Positions 1 to 8,479 of a stretch of 64,000 nt of DNA are shown piece by piece (positions within the stretch are counted from its first letter, which is position 1; the number at the start of each line of letters is the position of its first letter). The position numbers and the translations under genes were made by a program. This DNA is from Symbiodinium natans (Eukaryota > Sar > Dinophyceae > Suessiales > Symbiodiniaceae): NCBI GenBank assembly GCA_905221605.1, contig CAJNDS010000879.1, positions 300,501 to 364,500 of the forward strand, given 5' to 3'. Under the pieces are notes generated by a model. It had not been told where the DNA came from. It searched no databases and saw only the letters and a program-made list of their open reading frames with translations.

Positions 1-3000
1 GCCCTTGAGCGAGTCCATTTCGGAACCCCGCCCTCACTACTTCTAGGTGATTCCTGTAAATTCGAAGCAACCTCCCCAATTCCCCCCGGACCACAACTGA
101 CCTTCAAATCCGAAGTTGAAGCACCACACGAAACCGGACCAAACGAAACCGGACTCCCCCCATCCTGCAAGGATGCCACTCCGGGCCCCTGAAGACATGC
201 CAAACGAATCCCTTTCAAGACCCGACCAGCTTCTTGCTCTGCGGATGTCCCTGCAGCTGCGGAGGTGTTTCCGCTATGTGTAGATGCGTTTGTAGCAACT
301 TCGGCGATGACAGGTCCTGGGGTTTCTACTGTAGCCGCTGCAATGTTCGGCTTGCCTCCTTTTGGAGGCCCACCCTTGTTACCCTTGTTGCCCTTACCGC
401 CCTTGCCTCCCTTATCCCCTTTCTTGAACTGAGGACCTTGAAGAGTAGGGCATTCAGGACGACGATGATTCGTTGCGGGATCTGTGGCTCCGCAAGCATA
501 ACATACTTGTTGCCGAGCAGCTTCTGCAAAGTCGTGCAGGTTTCTACAATTATCCCCAAAAGCACACCCGCGCGGCGTTAGGTACCCCTTGCACGTCGGC
601 TTATTTTCCTGCCCTTCCCTTGTACCCCCGGAACCCCCGGAACCCCCTTGGTCTTTACCCTTCGGCTTCCCTTTAGGCTTCCCTTTTGGAGATCCTTTCC
701 TAGGGTTGTTTGGGGCGTTTGGGCTTGCTACATCATCAGTCTCAGTGGCCTTTGCTACGCGTGGCTTCTTGGGATCTGACTCCAACCCATACTCGAGAAG
801 CTCCGCTTCGGCCTGAACATGCTTCAAGTACGAAAGGACTGACTCCAGCGTGGGTGCATGGTCTAGGCTGCTCTGTACCCTGACAAAGGACAGTCTAAAG
901 CTGGCTTGCGTGTAGCTCTTGAGAACTCCCGCCATCAACGAGTCGATTCCCTTGAGAAGAAGAGACGGATCAGGCATCGAAATACCCAACTGCCTCCCCC
1001 GGGAGGCCCACCGTGACCATCGTCTTAACTTTAAGTTCGCATCCGAAGGACTACTAGCCACACCTGGGTTGTGTAGATAAGAGAGGATAAGTTGTCGCTC
1101 TTTGGCCCCGCCAGGCTGACCCTTAATCAACACCCTGAATAGCACGCCAACCGTTGTCAGATCCCCTTGCGATATGAGTTCTTCAGAGAGATCCTTAGGC
1201 AAAGCCTTGATGAGCATCGAAACCGTCCTCTGCTCCAACCGCATGTAGCGTGGTTCCTGCAGATTCTCGGGGAGCGCTCCTTTCAGCGCCGCTCTTTCAA
1301 GCGGCGGGGACTGAAGCCACACTTTGTAGCGTCGGTCTGCTTCTGCTGCAACCAAACCCCACCAAGTCGACGCTGCCGGCGCCAAGTCCGAGATAAGTGG
1401 AGCAATTAGCGTTAGCCAATCCCCTACTGCTAGCGGTCCCTCTTCTGGAGTTATTTCAAGAGTTGGTAACATGATTTCACGGCTTCTATCTGGAGCATAC
1501 GCCCTAGCATCATCATGCGCTCTCATGTCCGGCATAGACTCCATCAAAGGGCGTGGGTACATACTCAGAACAGGCACAGAAGCTCCTGGCACAAATGCTT
1601 GCTGGCTACTACTTGCGGTCATTTCCTGATGCACAAAAGGAACGTGTGCTGGGGGGCTTGGAGGCGGTGTTGTTTGGGGTGGCCGAGGCGGAGGAGACGG
1701 CGGCCTGTACGCTGGCCTACTGCAACCGAAATCCAAACCTCTATCAACCCTTCCCTTGACTGTAGCTCTACCCCCTTCAAAGCCCACTTCATACTCTACA
1801 TCCCCTATCCACACCGTAAGCTCCTGGGCCGGAGCGGTCCTTTGTGCCACAGTCGGCACGGGATCTGGCGGAATGCTGGGACCTACTTGGCCTTGCAGAG
1901 AGGAATTGATTGGGGCCTGGAGGGGAGCAGGGCTTCGAGGTTCAGGATTCCCTTTTCCTATCCCCTTATCACCCCTACTTTGTCCCCACAGGTCCAAGGA
2001 GCCATCGCTCGCGCTCTCCCTACTTCTGAGGCCTACTCCAGCATCAATTTCCCATAAGTGCATCAAGGGTCTTTGGAATGTCGAGGTTAAAGGGGCATGA
2101 GGTTGGCTACCAAAACTGTCAGGTGACCCGATAAAGTGTTGTTCTACCGGCCTAGTTGCTATCGGGGAGCTCGCTTGCGACGTTCTGTCATGTAGAGGGA
2201 TGGGATAGGCTTCTACTGGATGCTCTGGCGTCGCTAGTTCCCTACCATCAAGGCCTGGAGCTACAGGCGGATTCCTAGGAGCAGATGGATCCATTTCCAA
2301 AGCACCAAAATGTGCCCTTAAGGCTTCCATATCTACCCTACCTAGGCTGTAAGTGTTTCTAGATCCACCTGATCCCACACTCCGCGCTTCTTCAAGGCTC
2401 TGCAGCCTTGCATGGACACCCTGCAGAAGACCCTGCATCTGGCTCATGCCCTCTACAAGTTGTGCAAGTTCGCTACCTGAATGCCGGCTTTGCCCGCTAT
2501 GCGACATCGGATCCCTGTACAGCAAACCTTCTACACCACGCACCCCTAAACCGCGAGACCCAACCTGTGCCAGGTCCTGCGCCGCAAGAGCTCCCTGAGT
2601 CTGAGGGGTCTCCCGCACTGCCAGAGGCCCTGTCCCAACGCAGGCCCCTGCCAGTGGGAGAGGACTCATCCTCTCTTCAGGCCCTTGCTGCGCACGACCA
2701 GCAACTGCCAAGTTCTGCTCATCACTTCTGGTTCCCAAGCCAACTGATCTCAAAGAACTTCGTAGTGCCTCCAACGCGTTCCAACTTGACTGACCTCCCC
2801 GTGGATCGCTGGTCGGATCAAGAGATCCTCGTCGTGACGCGTCTGGATCAAGAGATCCTGGTCCTGGGGACCCTGAAATTGTCTGTCTTAAAGACGTGGC
2901 GGTCTCATCGTTGTCCCGATCAAGAGATCGTTGCCTATGTATCTGCATATTGTCACCATCGTTCTGATCAAGAGATCTCATCGTTCTATTGCGTTCTCGA

Positions 3001-3335
3001 GCGTCATTAACCGAAATCTCCTCCTGTTGCTGAGCCGCTTCCCAGGCCTCATTCAAGCTGAAGTGCTGCGCGTTCTCGGAGTTGCTCGGCCCTTGCCCTC
3101 TCGGCCCTTGCCCTGTGCTGGCCTCTGACCTTCCAAGTTGTAGCGCTTCACCACCTTGTATCTGCTGGGATGTATCATAGCTCGGCTCAAGAGAAGTCTC
3201 ATCCACACGCACTTCTCGCGATATCTCTGCTGGTGTAGCAGGCGGCGAGGCCATCCTCGAAGCTGTGCCCATTGACGAAGGGGTCTGGCCTGTCTGGCCC
3301 GCGGGAGATCTTCCTCTCCTCATGCTCAAGTCCAT
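1..3335 (-). CDS. Gag-like retroelement polyprotein, open at the left edge
   Basis: One uninterrupted reading frame of 1,111 codons starts at the ATG at 3335-3333, directly preceded by an in-frame TGA, and leaves the window without a stop. I read it codon by codon on the minus strand. The N-terminal half is rich in Gln, Ser and Pro and has four R/G-S-L-D repeats (about residues 120-172). Residues 915-934 form a CCCH zinc finger (C-x8-C-x5-C-x3-H). Residues 945-962 form a CCHC-like knuckle (C-x2-C-x8-H-x4-C). Lys/Gly-rich linkers flank them. This finger pair is typical of the nucleocapsid part of retroelement polyproteins in dinoflagellates, probably copia-like LTR elements (family knowledge). 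It should bind the element RNA. Protease, integrase and reverse transcriptase would lie beyond the left edge, so the element class is inferred. The intact frame suggests a young copy. Confidence 0.72.
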   Translation of the reverse strand, partial: MDLSMRRGRSPAGQTGQTPSSMGTASRMASPPATPAEISREVRVDETSLEPSYDTSQQIQGGEALQLGRSEASTGQGPRGQGPSNSENAQHFSLNEAWEAAQQQEEISVNDARERNRTMRSLDQNDGDNMQIHRQRSLDRDNDETATSLRQTISGSPGPGSLDPDASRRGSLDPTSDPRGGQSSWNALEALRSSLRSVGLGTRSDEQNLAVAGRAQQGPEERMSPLPLAGACVGTGPLAVRETPQTQGALAAQDLAQVGSRGLGVRGVEGLLYRDPMSHSGQSRHSGSELAQLVEGMSQMQGLLQGVHARLQSLEEARSVGSGGSRNTYSLGRVDMEALRAHFGALEMDPSAPRNPPVAPGLDGRELATPEHPVEAYPIPLHDRTSQASSPIATRPVEQHFIGSPDSFGSQPHAPLTSTFQRPLMHLWEIDAGVGLRSRESASDGSLDLWGQSRGDKGIGKGNPEPRSPAPLQAPINSSLQGQVGPSIPPDPVPTVAQRTAPAQELTVWIGDVEYEVGFEGGRATVKGRVDRGLDFGCSRPAYRPPSPPPRPPQTTPPPSPPAHVPFVHQEMTASSSQQAFVPGASVPVLSMYPRPLMESMPDMRAHDDARAYAPDRSREIMLPTLEITPEEGPLAVGDWLTLIAPLISDLAPAASTWWGLVAAEADRRYKVWLQSPPLERAALKGALPENLQEPRYMRLEQRTVSMLIKALPKDLSEELISQGDLTTVGVLFRVLIKGQPGGAKERQLILSYLHNPGVASSPSDANLKLRRWSRWASRGRQLGISMPDPSLLLKGIDSLMAGVLKSYTQASFRLSFVRVQSSLDHAPTLESVLSYLKHVQAEAELLEYGLESDPKKPRVAKATETDDVASPNAPNNPRKGSPKGKPKGKPKGKDQGGSGGSGGTREGQENKPTCKGYLTPRGCAFGDNCRNLHDFAEAARQQVCYACGATDPATNHRRPECPTLQGPQFKKGDKGGKGGKGNKGNKGGPPKGGKPNIAAATVETPGPVIAEVATNASTHSGNTSAAAGTSAEQEAGRVLKGIRLACLQGPGVASLQDGGSPVSFGPVSCGASTSDLKVSCGPGGIGEVASNLQESPRSSEGGVPKWTRSR

Positions 3336-3608
3336 GGCTCACAGCAGCGACTCTCGGATGTCTCTCGTTTAGAATAAGATTTGCAAAGGCTAGACCAACC
3401 AGGAAATTAATCTAAGCGCTAAGCCCTAGAGCCCTTGGGCTCATAACCTAAGGAAACCAACCCTTAGATTAGAGGTTAGGGTTTAGGGTTAATGCTGCCA
3501 AGACACCTGTGAACTCGCACAAGTCAAATCGCCCTTTTCAGATACTGCACTTGATCATAGCTAAAAGGCCTGCAGAAGGGATATGATGCTTCATCATCAA
3601 GATAGGGT
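3336..3608. other. Gene-free spacer with short telomere-like motifs
   Basis: I see no gene in this stretch. It lies upstream of the gag-like ORF and holds two short TTTAGGG-type runs, at about 3476-3491 and 3603-3619, in the G-rich orientation on the plus strand. It may be the leader or LTR side of the retroelement, but I cannot find paired LTR ends within the window. Confidence 0.4.
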
Positions 3609-5346
3609 TTAGGGTTTAGAAAACCCAAAAAAACACCCAAAAAAAACCAAAAACATACCCAAAAAGAACCCCCACCCGCTCTCCGTTGGCACCTCGTCAT
3701 TCAAGATGCTGTCAACCAGCTCCTCATTCTCAATGAGATGATAATGGAACTCGGGGTTGCAATCCCCGGGAGAACTGCCACGCGTGAGGTCCACCAGGTG
3801 ACCTTCCATGACCCGATTCAGTCCACGCTTCTGGCCCTGCAAATCGTGCCCCACCTCTGCTAGCTGGAGATCTGCCAACGCACTCGCCTTCCCCAAGTCC
3901 ACGTGCAAGAACACGGTCAACGCGTCAGTCGGCTCGGTGAACTCCATGAACTCAAGGGGCACATAGCAACGCTCCAACAACTGGCCCGTGACACCACAGA
4001 AAGTCAAGCGGACTCGGACGTCATCGACCTTCGGACCAAACCCATGGGGCAGGACAGACTCGGTCGCGGGGCTGAACACGCTCCACGCAGCAAGCCACGG
4101 CTCCTCTTGCGCAAGCATGCTGAAACCAAGCCTCTTAACCACCGGTGGCAATGGTTCACCCAACGTATGCACCGTGCACGCGGGTCCCTTCCAAAGGCAG
4201 AACTGCGTGCCTCGTCCAACCATCAAACTTAAGCACCGTGTCCGTGTCCTTCGCGCTCACCTTGAAGCCCGGAAGACCCTCGGGATGCTCTTCGTCCTTC
4301 CATAAAGACGGTTCTGCTTGGCGCGGGCAATCCGCCGCCAAGGCGGAGGCAGACTCAATCCACACCTCGCCACCCTTGTACTTGCCGCTGCAGTACAGGA
4401 AGTTGTGAGTGCCCTTGACGTTCTGCGAATCTCGGTGGACTGCAATACCAGTACTGAAGGACACCTGCAGAGCATTCCAACTCTCGGCGCTAGTCCCCTG
4501 TTCTTCACATCTTCGCTTAACGAAGCTGTTCAGGTAGCGGGCGGTGCCCTCCCATAAACGCGTCAAGTTTGTCACGCCGGTCATGCCTCCGTAGCGGAAA
4601 GCTCCGAAGATCATTCGTCGGCGTTCCGCGCTCGCATTGCGCCGTCCGACCGCGCGTACTGCGGCTCCATCTCCCACGCGAGCTGCAACTCGCGGAGAAA
4701 CCCGGCGCACGCTGTGACGGAAAAATCCTGCTCACGGAGCAGGCGCTCGGCATACCTCTCTACTGTGTCCCTCGCTCTGGCTTGCGAGGTCGAGCCATAG
4801 GCGGCATCGGGCAACAGCCCACGCTCGGCTCGGGCACGCTTCCCCGATTGCTCCGCCTAGAGAGGGCAAATCTGCGAGGGCCGCAGAATGCGCTGCCAAC
4901 TTTCGCTTACACAAGCTACACCTGGACCCATCGCCAGACAGATCCTTAAACACCGCTTGACCAGCGGCAACAACCTCCCCAACGTCCCACTGCTGCGGAA
5001 GGAGAGAATCGTTGTGCACTACCACAGATCCCTCTCGACAGATGTCGGGGTCGAAATGCCCATAGGCGACTTCGGGCCCAACTTGCACAGGCACGACCTT
5101 CGTCACCCCATTTGGCGCACCAATCCACGTGACTGGCACAACAGCCGACTGATCCGCCTCGAGGTAGACCTCGGCATCTAACATAGCACGGAGTGGGGCC
5201 TCAAACCGACACTCTGTACCGTCTAGTAAAAATGTTTCGCGCTCGAGCTCTAGTCTCGGCAGTGTGATCCCGAGCTTCTCGAAACGATGCCCGGACTCAA
5301 CTACGCGATGCTGGAGCCCTTTGGGACCAAGCGTCGGGAATCCCAA
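3609..5346 (-). pseudogene. Broken retroelement ORF with a 2OG-Fe(II) oxygenase-like motif
   Basis: Four minus-strand segments read as one protein only if the frame alternates: 5346-4732, then 4814-4611, then 4710-4156, then 4226-3609. Stops and overlaps between them indicate frameshifts rather than a working gene, although unrecognised introns are possible. The third segment has the order expected of a 2-oxoglutarate/Fe(II) dioxygenase fold: H-x-D in VHRDSQN (His codon 4436-4438, Asp 4430-4432), a GGEVWIE strand, a distal His in WTRHAVLP (4206-4208), and an Arg ten residues later (4180-4182). The first segment has a Cys-x2-Cys near its end. The conserved-looking FGAFRYGG.TG..N.TR block resembles a repeated dinoflagellate retroelement protein as I recall it. 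The oxygenase reading rests on the motif only. No function is likely to remain in this copy. Confidence 0.45.
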
Positions 5347-5610
5347 CTTTCACTTTCACTTTCCACGCAGCGAAGTCAACCTTCACTTGGCGAACCCGAA
5401 GGACAGGCGGAAAGGCCCGGCACAAGCTGTGCTTAGCGCATCCTTCCAAAGAACGCAACAACACAGGATAGGAGGATCACTCCGGCGCGAGCACCCATGA
5501 GCAAGCGATCCCGAAAAACGTCATATGTGACGAGGTTTGTACACTGTAGCACATCATGCTGGGCACCTAATGTAAAACAGTACATAACAATCGGAGGGGA
5601 TGTACAGTCT

Positions 5611-5952
5611 CTAAGCTTCATTCAAGGGCACAGCTTTCCTGTGATCATCAGTTTGCCACTTTAACTGGCCAGACTCACAAGGCACAGCAGTGTAGTAACC
5701 AGCTTCCGGGGTTGCGCCATGCTGTCGGATAGGCGAGCTCAAGCCAAACTTGCAGAAACGGCACGACGCGCCCACTGTAAACACAGGAACATGGAGGAGC
5801 TGATCGACTTCAACATTGATGTGTAACTTGCGTGTGCCCGATTCTGTCGTTGCAAAACGCCCGAGCTGCAGTACCACAAAATCAGGCTCATCAATGAGGG
5901 CGTGGGTTGCTGCCTGCTGGTGCCACGCATTGAGACATGTCTGAACTGACAC
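5611..5952 (-). pseudogene. USP-type ubiquitin protease-like C-terminal fragment
   Basis: The 113-residue frame contains a strand-like PDFVVLQLGRF, equivalent to the L-x-L-x-R-F strand of C19 ubiquitin-specific proteases. Further on is HGATPEAGYYTAV, which sits where the family has its G-H-Y catalytic-histidine box, and then a W-x-x-DD stretch. The active-site His is replaced by Tyr here, and the Cys box and the Q-x-D-x-EF box are missing. The fragment is therefore inactive or remnant. The frame stays open a little beyond 5952 toward about 5990. The same arrangement (LQ-hydrophobic-GRF followed by a His box) recurs at the 3' end of the LINE at 31.2-31.7 kb. I infer that this is the tail of a related LINE that decayed on the minus strand. 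Confidence 0.5.
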
Positions 5953-6098
5953 CGAAGGCTCCCAGCTGTTCTGTGTAGAGTCGCCCGTAGTCGGTTTTTG
6001 GTCTGGTCGTCTTTTGGTTGGGTTTCTTGCGTGTTTCGTTCGTTTTTCGCCTTTGCCTCCCCCTTTTCGGTTTCCCTAGGTTGGGGCAGGTCCTTGCC

Positions 6099-6461
6099 AT
6101 GGCACTGCAAGCTCCCTATGCTAGTGATCCACTGGAGGTTGCCATTCCGAGCGATCCCTTCGGCGTCGTGACACGCGCTGAGCTGCAGTTATACGTACTG
6201 GCCTTTACTGTTCTGCCTCTGTTTGCCTGGATAATGTGTGGATATTATTTGGTTTACAGGCTACGAACTTCGATGCACCTACGTACAGCTGATCCCGGTC
6301 CCAAGTCCGGGAAGCATGGCTCATATTTTTCTTCAACGTTGCACAAGCAAGCCATGCTGGAGCCGAGGGTTAGGGGCTCTGCAGACCAGCAACCCCTTGT
6401 AGCTCACTCACGAGCTGCCGGCTTCAGTCCACGTCTTGGGGCAAAGCCTAACGGTCTGTAG
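6099..6461 (+). CDS. Small hypothetical protein with one membrane segment
   Basis: The ORF encodes 120 residues from the ATG at 6099, which has a good context (gccATGgc). Just upstream (about 6040-6080) a long pyrimidine run ends in CCCTAG and then GGGGCAG, which looks like a strong cis- or trans-splice acceptor; this is why I prefer this Met over the one at 6018. Residues 31-53 are strongly hydrophobic and followed by Arg residues, suggesting one transmembrane helix. The rest is basic and low in recognisable motifs. A TTTACAG at 6253-6259 could be an intron acceptor, so the true gene may be spliced. I do not recognise the family, and it may be only a chance ORF next to decayed retroelements. 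Confidence 0.3.
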   Translation: MALQAPYASDPLEVAIPSDPFGVVTRAELQLYVLAFTVLPLFAWIMCGYYLVYRLRTSMHLRTADPGPKSGKHGSYFSSTLHKQAMLEPRVRGSADQQPLVAHSRAAGFSPRLGAKPNGL

Positions 6462-6497
6462 CTCTGGACTGCCTTCATCATAGCCATTATTTGGAAG

Positions 6498-7235
6498 ATG
6501 AATTCTGTCATGACTTTCTTCGAGGTTGAGAACGACACTTCTTTCCACCTTTGCTATGATTTTATTGCGGACTCTCTGCTGCTGGTGGTCAGGTCACTCA
6601 CTGTGGCTCCCTCGCTTTCAATGTTTTTGGTGGAGATGAGGCCATGGTATGACCATTTTCGGGAAACTGTTGCAGTTCTGCTGAATGCGCAGCCTCTGAA
6701 TGGTTTTCTGCACGCGCAATGGTCTCTGCAATATAGCAGCTCGAAGGGGATGTGTGCTCCTTGCTGGGTAGGCGGTCACCGCACCTGGGAAGTTGTAGCA
6801 CGGCCTTTTCGGACGATGTTTGTTTCGCTGGATGAATATGAATGGCTTATCTGGTGTATGGCTTCTGAGACACTCGGCTTAACCCGCATGATGATGTTAT
6901 ATGTGGCGACATATGCTTTGGCTTCGCTCCTGCAACCATGGATCTCCACGAGAAGAAACGTGGTCTGGCCTGTCACTGCTGGGGATGAAGAGGTATGCTA
7001 CGCGATGTGGCCTGCCCCTGTAGGTACGCACAGTGATGGAGAGCCATTGCCGCACCATGTTGGTTTTGCTGCGCAGCTCATGCCTTTTGTCTACTTGCAC
7101 GGTTCTTTTTGTAGATGGATCCGGCCACCCGACTTGACCCGCAAGCTGACGTTTTTGTGGCGACATTTAGCATTGGCTTGTTCGCACCTGCTCATGTTGT
7201 CTCCTTGCGAGACCGTGCAATGCAGGCCTGCCTAG
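6498..7235 (+). other. Uncertain ORF overlapping a diverged duplication
   Basis: A 245-codon frame is open here but resembles no family I know. Its 3' half overlaps the first unit of a roughly 256-bp direct duplication, and the second unit has stops in the corresponding frame. This argues that the ORF is incidental. Short hydrophobic stretches occur but no convincing topology. Confidence 0.2.
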
Positions 7236-7335
7236 TGAGGAAGATGTGGTATATTGCGCGATGCGGTCTGCCCCTGTAGTATGCACTATGGCGGAGAGCC
7301 TGGCCTTCAGCGATGTTGGTCATTTCGTGAGGCTT
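6902..7335 (+). repeat. Diverged tandem duplication, period about 256 bp
   Basis: Matching blocks recur about 256 bp apart. GTGGCGACAT followed by a GCTTTGGCTT-like stretch starts near 6904 and again near 7157. The block containing GCGATG(T/C)GG.CTGCCCCTGTAG begins near 7002 and again near 7258. The two units are clearly related but carry many substitutions and small indels, so the duplication is old. Confidence 0.55.
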
Positions 7336-8322
7336 CTTTCGTTTCTGAACACTGCTTTTGGTTGATGCACTAGACGTGAGCCTCTTCTGATGAGTGAAGT
7401 GAAGTTCTCCCTTGTACAGTCGTTCTTTTTCCGCTGGGTCTGCGGTCACCTGACAGTTTTCTCCTGTTTTCTAGTTGCCACTAGGCTATGATGAACCTGC
7501 GCTGCTCATGGGGCTTTCGAGCCGGGTGCAGTGGCAGTTTGTTGTCTTGCTCTCTTGAAGAGCCGTGTACAATCTTGTACATGACGTAGCCCGCAGTGCG
7601 AATACCTCTTCGCAGCGTCTGAAGAAAGAAAGAACTGACACCGAACTGGTAGCCGACGACGACGGCACGAATCTGAGATCCGGGCAGGCTGAAGTGGTAT
7701 CTCAAGGGCCAATCGCAACAGGACCTGAATCTAGGACTTTAGTGTGCCCCAGCTCAATTCTCCGGGCTGCCCAAGGGCAGCCAAAATGTGTTACGCCACA
7801 GAAAGACACAACCAGACTGCAATAAAAAACTGCCTGCAATGTACCGAGCACAACAGACACGTGAGAAAGGCATTGCAATAACATGTGTTGCCTTCATTGC
7901 CAAAACTTGCTTAGAGTACCATTGCTGGATTGATGTGGACGGTTGGCCAGCCGAGCGCTGCAGCCTGTCCTGTCTCATGTTCGCTCCGACGGGGAGCCAG
8001 GCAGCTGTCTGAGCCAGGCGATTCAGGTGGACCCATAGTTGATGTGCTTCGAAGTCCGATTTCCAGCATTGCCAGAGTCGGCCTGGCGGTTCACGCTCGC
8101 CTAGACTCAGACCGCAGATCCATCAGCCACTTTCTGCGCAGATATTGGAACCAGTGCCTTGCTGCCTTGCATCAGGCCTACCGATGAATGCTGCTCGTTG
8201 CTATACGCCTTGAATTGAAGGAGGCTGGTCTTTCTGTCAGTGCAGACAAACCGTCATCTTGATTGCAAAAGGCAGCTTCGGCCCTTCGCAGCAAGGTGGT
8301 ACCTCTCAGTCGTCCGAGAATG
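7336..8322. other. No assignable gene
   Basis: Only short ORFs occur in this stretch and I recognise no gene. One plus-strand frame around 8020-8090 reads GDSGGPIVD, which is noted as a finding but is not enough to call a protease. A short inverted motif (GGGCTGCCCAAGGGCAGCC) lies near 7765. Confidence 0.4.
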
Positions 8323-8450
8323 GCCCCCCCCCCTTTGGGCAAAGGGGGGCTTAAGCCCCCCTTTAAGCCCCCCTTTAAGCCCCCCTTAAGCCCCCCTTCA
8401 AAGGGGTCCCTGCAAAGAGGGTCCCTTCGGGGGGGGGGGGGGGGGGGGTG
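8323..8450. repeat. TTTAAGCCCCC satellite tract, first of three
   Basis: Short units of the form CTTTAAGCCCCC repeat from about 8348. A C-run and a small CCCTTTGGGCAAAGGG palindrome lie before them, and a G-run of about 20 lies after. The same unit builds the tracts at 15.2-15.6 kb and 29.9-30.4 kb. Confidence 0.8.
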
Positions 8451-8477
8451 GCTTAAATAGGGTTTATTTGGAAGCTG
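8451..8477 (+). repeat. Left arm of a 27-bp inverted repeat bounding the satellite block
   Basis: The 27 bases beginning GCTTAAATAGGG and ending GGAAGCTG match the reverse complement of 15193-15219 at 26 of 27 positions. A weaker third copy lies at about 15110-15135 in the same orientation as this arm. Both outer arms sit directly beside TTTAAGCCCCC satellite. Confidence 0.75.
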
Positions 8478-8479
8478 AG

